DNA of 64,000 nucleotides from Ruicaihuangia caeni (GTDB lineage: Bacteria; Actinomycetota; Actinomycetes; Actinomycetales; Microbacteriaceae), in contig NZ_JASATX010000003.1 of NCBI RefSeq assembly GCF_029952955.1, positions 372,001 to 436,000 on the forward strand. Reading direction: 5' to 3'. Below are positions 60,221-64,000 of this stretch, piece by piece. How positions within the stretch are numbered: the first letter of the stretch is position 1; each line of letters starts with the position of its first letter. The position numbers were made by a program, and so were the translations under genes. The notes below the pieces were generated by a model, which worked only from the letters and a program-made list of their open reading frames with translations, was not told where the DNA came from and made no database searches.

Positions 60221-61234
60221 ATGCTGAACTTCGACGAGAAGCGCTACGTCGACATCCAGACCGGCGCCGTGCAGCTCGCCGGCCCGATCCGCGAGGCCCT
60301 CAAGGCTGAGCTCGCCAACGGAGCCGAGAACATCTTCTTCATGGGTGCCGGGGGCGTGAACTTCCTCATGCAGCCCGCCGCTCGCATGCTCCAGACGAAG
60401 TCGACGTTCCCGACGTTCATCGAGATGTCGGCGGAGATCGTCAACACGGGGCACGCCAACCTCGGACCGAATTCGATCGCCGTCTTCCCCTCGGTCTCGG
60501 GCACCACCAAGGAGGCTGTGGCCGCCATCGAGTTCGCCAAGTCGAAGGGCGCCCGGGTGCTCTCGCTCACGGCGAAGGCCGACACTCCGATCGGCGAGAT
60601 GGCCGACATCAACTTCGCCAACTTCGTCGCCGACGACACCTCGAGCGAGAACTTCTACCTGCAGTCGCTGCTCATCGCGCTGGCGATCATGGATCTGCGC
60701 GGCGAGATCGACGACTACGACTCGGTGGTCGCGGAGCTGCAGACCCTGCCTGAGCTGCTCGTCGGCGTGAAGAGCGCCTTCGAGGACCGCGCCAAGTCGT
60801 TCGCCGAAGAGATCAAGGACGAGCAGAACCACATCATCACCGGCGCCGGCGGCGTCTGGTACGAGGCGTGGTACTACGGCATGTGCATCCTCGAGGAGAT
60901 GCAGTGGATCTGGACTCGCCCCGTGCACGCCTCAGACTTCTTCCACGGCACGCTCGAGCTCATCGAGAAGGACACGAGCGTCATCCTGCTCAAGGGTGAG
61001 GACGAGGGCCGCTCGCTGAGCGACCGCGTCGAGCGCTTCGCTCCGACCGTCACCTCGAAGCTGCGCGTCTTCGACAGCAAGGACTTCGAACTGCCCGGCA
61101 TCTCGGACCGTGTGCGCGCGCTCATCTCGCCGGTCGTGCTGGCCGCCGCGTTCGAGCGCCTCAGCGCTCACCTCGAAGTGGTTCGCGACCACCCGCTGAC
61201 CACTCGCCGCTACTACAAGAAGGGCGACTTCTGA
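60221..61234 (+). CDS. FrlB-like SIS-domain sugar isomerase/deglycase
   Basis: A 337-residue double-SIS-domain protein of the FrlB/GfrF (fructoselysine-6-phosphate deglycase and related) group. Seen: first SIS with FFMGAGGVNF and VFPSVSGTTKEA, second SIS with IITGAGGVWYEAWY, then LEEMQWIWTRPVHASDFFHGTLELIE (family catalytic segment) and the ending HPLTTRRYYKKGDF, matching the RRYY of FrlB. It would cleave or isomerise a phosphorylated Amadori-type or amino-sugar substrate. The ATG at 60221 follows AAAGGATCAGC. It is monocistronic with a terminator at 61268. PfkB, manA and GntR neighbours support sugar-phosphate metabolism. Confidence 0.9.
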   Translation: MLNFDEKRYVDIQTGAVQLAGPIREALKAELANGAENIFFMGAGGVNFLMQPAARMLQTKSTFPTFIEMSAEIVNTGHANLGPNSIAVFPSVSGTTKEAVAAIEFAKSKGARVLSLTAKADTPIGEMADINFANFVADDTSSENFYLQSLLIALAIMDLRGEIDDYDSVVAELQTLPELLVGVKSAFEDRAKSFAEEIKDEQNHIITGAGGVWYEAWYYGMCILEEMQWIWTRPVHASDFFHGTLELIEKDTSVILLKGEDEGRSLSDRVERFAPTVTSKLRVFDSKDFELPGISDRVRALISPVVLAAAFERLSAHLEVVRDHPLTTRRYYKKGDF

Positions 61235-61267
61235 TTCTTCGGAATCGCCTGTAGTCAGCGAAAATTT

Positions 61268-61302
61268 CTCGAGCCCGGAAGGTCCATCCTTCCGGGCTCG
61301 AG
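61268..61302 (+). terminator. Terminator after FrlB-like gene
   Basis: CTCGAGCCCGGAAGG (61268-61282) and CCTTCCGGGCTCGAG (61288-61302) form a perfect 15-base stem around TCCAT, preceded by AAAATTT and followed by TGCATTT. It lies 34 bases after the stop. Confidence 0.85.
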
Positions 61303-61320
61303 TGCATTTACGGCGCCGTC

Positions 61321-61461
61321 TGCGAAGGCGATTTCTCGCCTTCGCACGCCGCAAGTGCGGGCGCGGTCTCCGCGCCCGGCGAAGCCCAACGTCTACCGAC
61401 CGTTGGTGGCCTTCGCGCGACGTAACGGGGGCGCCGTCCTGGCGCCCGGCGAAGCCCAACG
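61321..61461 (+). repeat. Hairpin and 70-base-spaced direct repeats
   Basis: TGCGAAGGCGA and TCGCCTTCGCA (61321-61346) form a perfect 11-base stem with loop TTTC. GCGCCCGGCGAAGCCCAACG occurs exactly at 61372-61391 and 61442-61461, 70 bases apart, each followed after about 16-20 bases by a GGCCTTC. It forms the left part of a 717-base gap without a gene. Confidence 0.75.
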
Positions 61462-61490
61462 GTTGCGGCCATTTCTGGCCTTCTCCACAG

Positions 61491-61893
61491 CATCCGCGCC
61501 ACCTGCAGGCGTCTGCGCCACGAGGAACTGGCGCGAATGCCTGTAAGTGGCGCGGATGTCGGCGATGCCAGCGCTGGGCGCCCGTCTCGGCGCCCACGAC
61601 CGCGTTCGGTCCGAAGCTCTCCGCTTCGCACCCCGTCGGTCCACGACATCCGCGCCACCTTCAGGCGTCTGCGCCACGAGGAACTGGCGCGAACACCTGT
61701 AAGTGGCGCGGATGTCGGCGACGCCACCGCTGCGCGCCCGTCTCGGCGCCCAGCGCGGGGCCGCCGCGACGCCCAGGGCCGCGTTCGGCCCGGAGCTCTC
61801 CGCTTCGCACCCCGTCGGTCCACGACATCCGCGCCGCCTGCAGGCGTCTGCGCCACGAGGAACTGGCGCGAACACCTGTAAGTGGCGCGGATG
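61491..61893 (+). repeat. Three 68-base palindromic elements in tandem
   Basis: Copies at 61491-61558, 61647-61714 and 61826-61893. Each has perfect outer arms CATCCGCGCCAC and GTGGCGCGGATG (third copy one change), then CAGGC...CCTG and GCGCCA...TGGCGC inner arms, so each transcript would fold into one long hairpin. The spacers (about 88 and 111 bases) are also conserved, sharing GTTCGGnCC and ctctccgcttcgcacc, so the true unit is a 156-179-base tandem repeat. Open frames here are repeat-driven, without ribosome sites, and are not called genes. Confidence 0.85.
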
Positions 61894-61950
61894 TCGGCGA
61901 CGCCAGCCCTGAGTGCCGCCTCGACGCCCAGCGCTGGGCCGCCGCGACCC

Positions 61951-62913
61951 TCAGCCCTTCGCGGAGAAGAAGTCGACCAGGTTCTGCAGCGCGATGATGA
62001 ACAGCCGCTCCGAGGCATCCGTGGTGTTGAACGCGACGTGCGGAGTGACGATCGCGCGCTCGTGATCGCGCAGGCGGCTGTCGCCCGCAAGCGGCTCGCT
62101 GCCGAACACGTCGAGCGCCGCCGCGCGGATCGCTCCGTCGTCGAGCACGCGAAGCAGCGCCTCTTCGTCGACGACCGCACCCCGCGCCGTGTTCACGAGC
62201 ACCGCGTCGGGCTTCATCGAGCGCAGCAATTGCTCGCCGACAAGTCCGCGCGTGTGCTCGTTCAGGGGCACGTGCAGCGACACTGCGTCGCTCGTGGCGA
62301 AGAGCTCGCTCATGGGCAGCAATGGGATGCCGTCGATCTCCGTCGCGCCGCTCTCCGCCGAACGGTTCCAGGCAACGACATCCATGCCGAGTCCACGGCC
62401 GATCTCGACCATGCGTCGGCCGATGCCGCCGAGGCCGACCACCCCGAGGCGACGCCCACGGATCTGCCACGAGCTCGCCGACGGCCACTCACCCGCTCGC
62501 ACCGCCCGGTCGAGTTGCGGCACGCTGCGCACCGCCGCCATCATCAGCGCCGCGGCGTGCTCCGCCACCGCGTCGTCGCCGTAGCCCGACACAGTGAGCA
62601 CCTCCATCCCGCGGTCTGCGGCGAGGCCGAGGTTGACGTGATCGCTCGCGCCCGTGCCGAGGTACGAAATGACCTTCAGCCGGTCGGTGCTCGCGAGCGC
62701 CGCGTCGGGAACATGCCAGCCGAGCAGCATGCCGTCGGCGCCGGCCGTGCGCTCGATCCACTCGTCGTCGCTTGCGGGCACACCCATGTGGATGCGCAGC
62801 TCGAGGCCCGAGAGGTCGATCTTGCCCTCGATTCGCTCCAGGATCGCGATCGACTCGTCGTCGGCGTCGGGAACCGTGATGATCGGCGTTGACGGGGATG
62901 AGGCGGTCGCCAT
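61951..62913 (-). CDS. D-2-hydroxyacid dehydrogenase
   Basis: A 320-residue NAD(P)-dependent dehydrogenase. GVVGLGGIGRRM is the nucleotide-binding motif; VNTARGAVVDEEAL, the Glu segment FGSEPLAGD and the catalytic His in VTPHVAFNTTD are present. It differs from the 28.3-29.3 kb enzyme. Its role in reducing a 2-keto acid such as hydroxypyruvate or glyoxylate is inferred from family. ATG at 62913 has AGGAGC just upstream. It is divergent from dctQM across 190 bases holding an operator (63026-63039), so it may handle the acid imported by that transporter. Confidence 0.92.
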   Translation of the reverse strand: MATASSPSTPIITVPDADDESIAILERIEGKIDLSGLELRIHMGVPASDDEWIERTAGADGMLLGWHVPDAALASTDRLKVISYLGTGASDHVNLGLAADRGMEVLTVSGYGDDAVAEHAAALMMAAVRSVPQLDRAVRAGEWPSASSWQIRGRRLGVVGLGGIGRRMVEIGRGLGMDVVAWNRSAESGATEIDGIPLLPMSELFATSDAVSLHVPLNEHTRGLVGEQLLRSMKPDAVLVNTARGAVVDEEALLRVLDDGAIRAAALDVFGSEPLAGDSRLRDHERAIVTPHVAFNTTDASERLFIIALQNLVDFFSAKG

Positions 62914-63025
62914 TGATGCTCCTGGATTTCGAGTGGTGAGCGGGCATGAACGCCCGAGATGAGGTGGGGATGCCGAAGCTCCGGCATCCGCTCAGAGTAC
63001 TTGCGCCCCGAAGGCGAACTCTCAG

Positions 63026-63039
63026 TGGTAACGTTATCA
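63026..63039 (+). promoter_or_regulatory. Operator between hydroxyacid dehydrogenase and dctQM
   Basis: TGGTAACGTTATCA is nearly palindromic (ideal TGATAACGTTATCA) and fits the TGAKAACGNTATCA family with three differences from the dctP site. It lies about 65 bases before the dctQ start and about 113 bases from the divergent dehydrogenase start. Confidence 0.5.
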
Positions 63040-63104
63040 ACCGCGCAGCGAGCCGATCCGCGGAACGCTCCCGGCGCGTGCCCGAAAGCAAGGGAGCTTC
63101 TCAA

Positions 63105-63728
63105 GTGACACCAGCGACCAACGCCACGACAAAGCGTGTGTGGATGCGCGTTCTGAGCGCGGTGGATGAGGGCTTGCCCGCGCTGCTGATGGCGGTCATC
63201 GTGGTCGCCCTCACCGCCGATGTGGTGGGCCGTTACGTCTTCAGTCACCCTCTGCAGAGCGCCTCCGAGGTCTCGCTCATCGCGTTCATCTGGCTCATCT
63301 ACCTCGCGGTCACCGCGGTGTCGCGCAAGGGTCAGCACATCGCGATCGACGTGCTCACCCAACTGTTCTCGCAGCGGTGGCAGGCGATCGTCGAGATCTT
63401 CGTGCAGGTCATTGCGATGCTCGTGATGATCTACCTCATCATCAACGGCCTCGACTACTTCCTGAACGGCAACTTCGTGCCCTTGACCGGCACCGGGCTC
63501 TCGAAGAAGTATCTGGAGCTCGCGATTCCGGTCTCGGCGGCGTTCATGATCGTGTACGCGGCCCGCGACCTCGTGCGCGCGGTGATCGGCGCCATCACCG
63601 GCCGGTTCGAACGGCCCCAAGTCGTCGATGAGGAGATCGAGCGGATCGACGACTCGTATCGGCCCGACGTGCTCCGAACCGGCAACTTCAATGCCTCAGG
63701 CCTAGACAACACCGACCACCTCAAGTAA
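63105..63728 (+). CDS. dctQ: TRAP transporter small membrane subunit DctQ
   Basis: A 207-residue DctQ-type protein with four membrane helices (about 22-45, 58-80, 95-120, 140-165). Family segments are DEGLPALLMAVIVVALTADVVGRYVF, LIAFIWLIYLAVTAVSRKGQHIAID and KYLELAIPVSAAFMIVYAARDL. GTG at 63105 follows AAGGGAGCTTCTCAA; the longer frame to 62946 overlaps the promoter region. A charged C-terminal tail of about 35 residues is unusual. It ends 12 bases before dctM. No dctP is beside it. Confidence 0.9.
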   Translation: MTPATNATTKRVWMRVLSAVDEGLPALLMAVIVVALTADVVGRYVFSHPLQSASEVSLIAFIWLIYLAVTAVSRKGQHIAIDVLTQLFSQRWQAIVEIFVQVIAMLVMIYLIINGLDYFLNGNFVPLTGTGLSKKYLELAIPVSAAFMIVYAARDLVRAVIGAITGRFERPQVVDEEIERIDDSYRPDVLRTGNFNASGLDNTDHLK

Positions 63729-63740
63729 GCGGACGCCCTC

Positions 63741-64000
63741 ATGATCTGGCTACTCATCCTGCTCGTCGTCGCGCTCATCTTCCTGCGCGTACCGATCTTC
63801 CTGTCGTTGCTCGCGGTGTCGGTGCTGTACATCCAGTTCGAGCAGACCGCCGGCACGATCATCGTGCAGCGCATGTCCAGCGGCCTCGAGTCGTTCCCGC
63901 TGCTCGCCGTGCCGCTGTTCATCCTCGCGGGCACCATCATGGCCCGAGGGGGTATCGCCGAGCGGCTGATGGGCTTCGCGACCGTGCTGGTTGGCCACTT
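63741..64000 (+). CDS. dctM: TRAP transporter large permease DctM (partial)
   Basis: The first 86 residues of a DctM-type protein, cut by the right window edge. Residues 2-28 form a helix (MIWLLILLVVALIFLRVPIF), and the segment MSSGLESFPLLAVPLFILAGTIM is the family signature. With DctQ it forms the membrane part of a TRAP uniporter/symporter for organic acids. It likely uses the DctP at 48336-49355 or an unseen one beyond the window. Confidence 0.92.
   Translation, partial: MIWLLILLVVALIFLRVPIFLSLLAVSVLYIQFEQTAGTIIVQRMSSGLESFPLLAVPLFILAGTIMARGGIAERLMGFATVLVGH

Noticed and set aside
61308-61997. Several open frames of 100-290 residues on both strands
   Set aside because: They run through tandem palindromes, give repeated Arg/Ala-rich peptides and lack starts.

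Overview
The window is 64 kb of high-GC, actinobacterial chromosomal DNA. It opens with the pknA-pbpA-rodA-pstP-fhaB-fhaA cell-growth block, read leftwards next to a tRNA-Leu gene. That arrangement is typical of Actinobacteria near oriC, and the GC-rich codon use with many GTG/ATG start-stop overlaps suits the Microbacteriaceae. Family placement is an inference. No phage, insertion sequence, CRISPR array or rRNA was seen.

Layout. 1-6.3 kb: Ser/Thr kinase, PBP2-type transpeptidase, RodA, phosphatase and two FHA proteins, tightly coupled. 6.4-6.6 kb: tRNA-Leu(CAG) with promoter and terminator. 6.9-18.2 kb: mixed single genes (membrane protein, VOC protein, butanediol-dehydrogenase-like enzyme, alpha/beta hydrolase, a PAS-GGDEF-EAL c-di-GMP protein, YjdF-like protein, EEP phosphatase/nuclease, GyrI-like protein, DUF488, MgtA-type Mg2+ ATPase). 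18.3-34.5 kb: an amide/nitrogen catabolism region. It holds an AllC-like M20 hydrolase, a YtcJ-like amidohydrolase, a PucR regulator, an MHS-type MFS carrier and an Lrp-type regulator. A seven-gene operon follows: polar amino-acid ABC importer, 2-hydroxyacid dehydrogenase, second YtcJ-like amidohydrolase, TPP enzyme and AbgB-like M20 hydrolase. 34.5-37.7 kb: a palindromic-repeat intergenic stretch, a COG4315 lipoprotein and an ABC exporter pair. 37.7-64 kb: a sugar/organic-acid uptake and catabolism region. It has two FrcBCA-type sugar ABC importers plus an orphan third binding protein, an M20 hydrolase, Zn-alcohol dehydrogenase, RidA, DMT transporter, aldehyde dehydrogenase, a second TPP enzyme and a TRAP transporter whose DctP lies about 14 kb from its DctQM. 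It also has a PfkB sugar kinase, a FrlB-like SIS deglycase/isomerase, mannose-6-phosphate isomerase, two paralogous GntR/UTRA regulators and a 2-hydroxyacid dehydrogenase.

How it fits together. The strongest unexplained signal is a shared operator of the form TGAKAACGATATCA. Good matches overlap or lie beside the promoters of the orphan sugar-binding protein, the FrcBCA-like operon, the TRAP dctP and the FrlB-like gene, with a weaker palindromic match between the 2-hydroxyacid dehydrogenase and dctQM. Two of these promoters also carry a perfect TTGTCSGACAA palindrome. This ties scattered genes of the right half into one probable regulon, possibly for an amino-sugar or Amadori-type compound plus an organic acid. 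Three families of palindromic or tandem repeats fill the long intergenic gaps at 34.5, 40.4 and 61.3-61.9 kb. Substrates of both catabolic regions are unknown.
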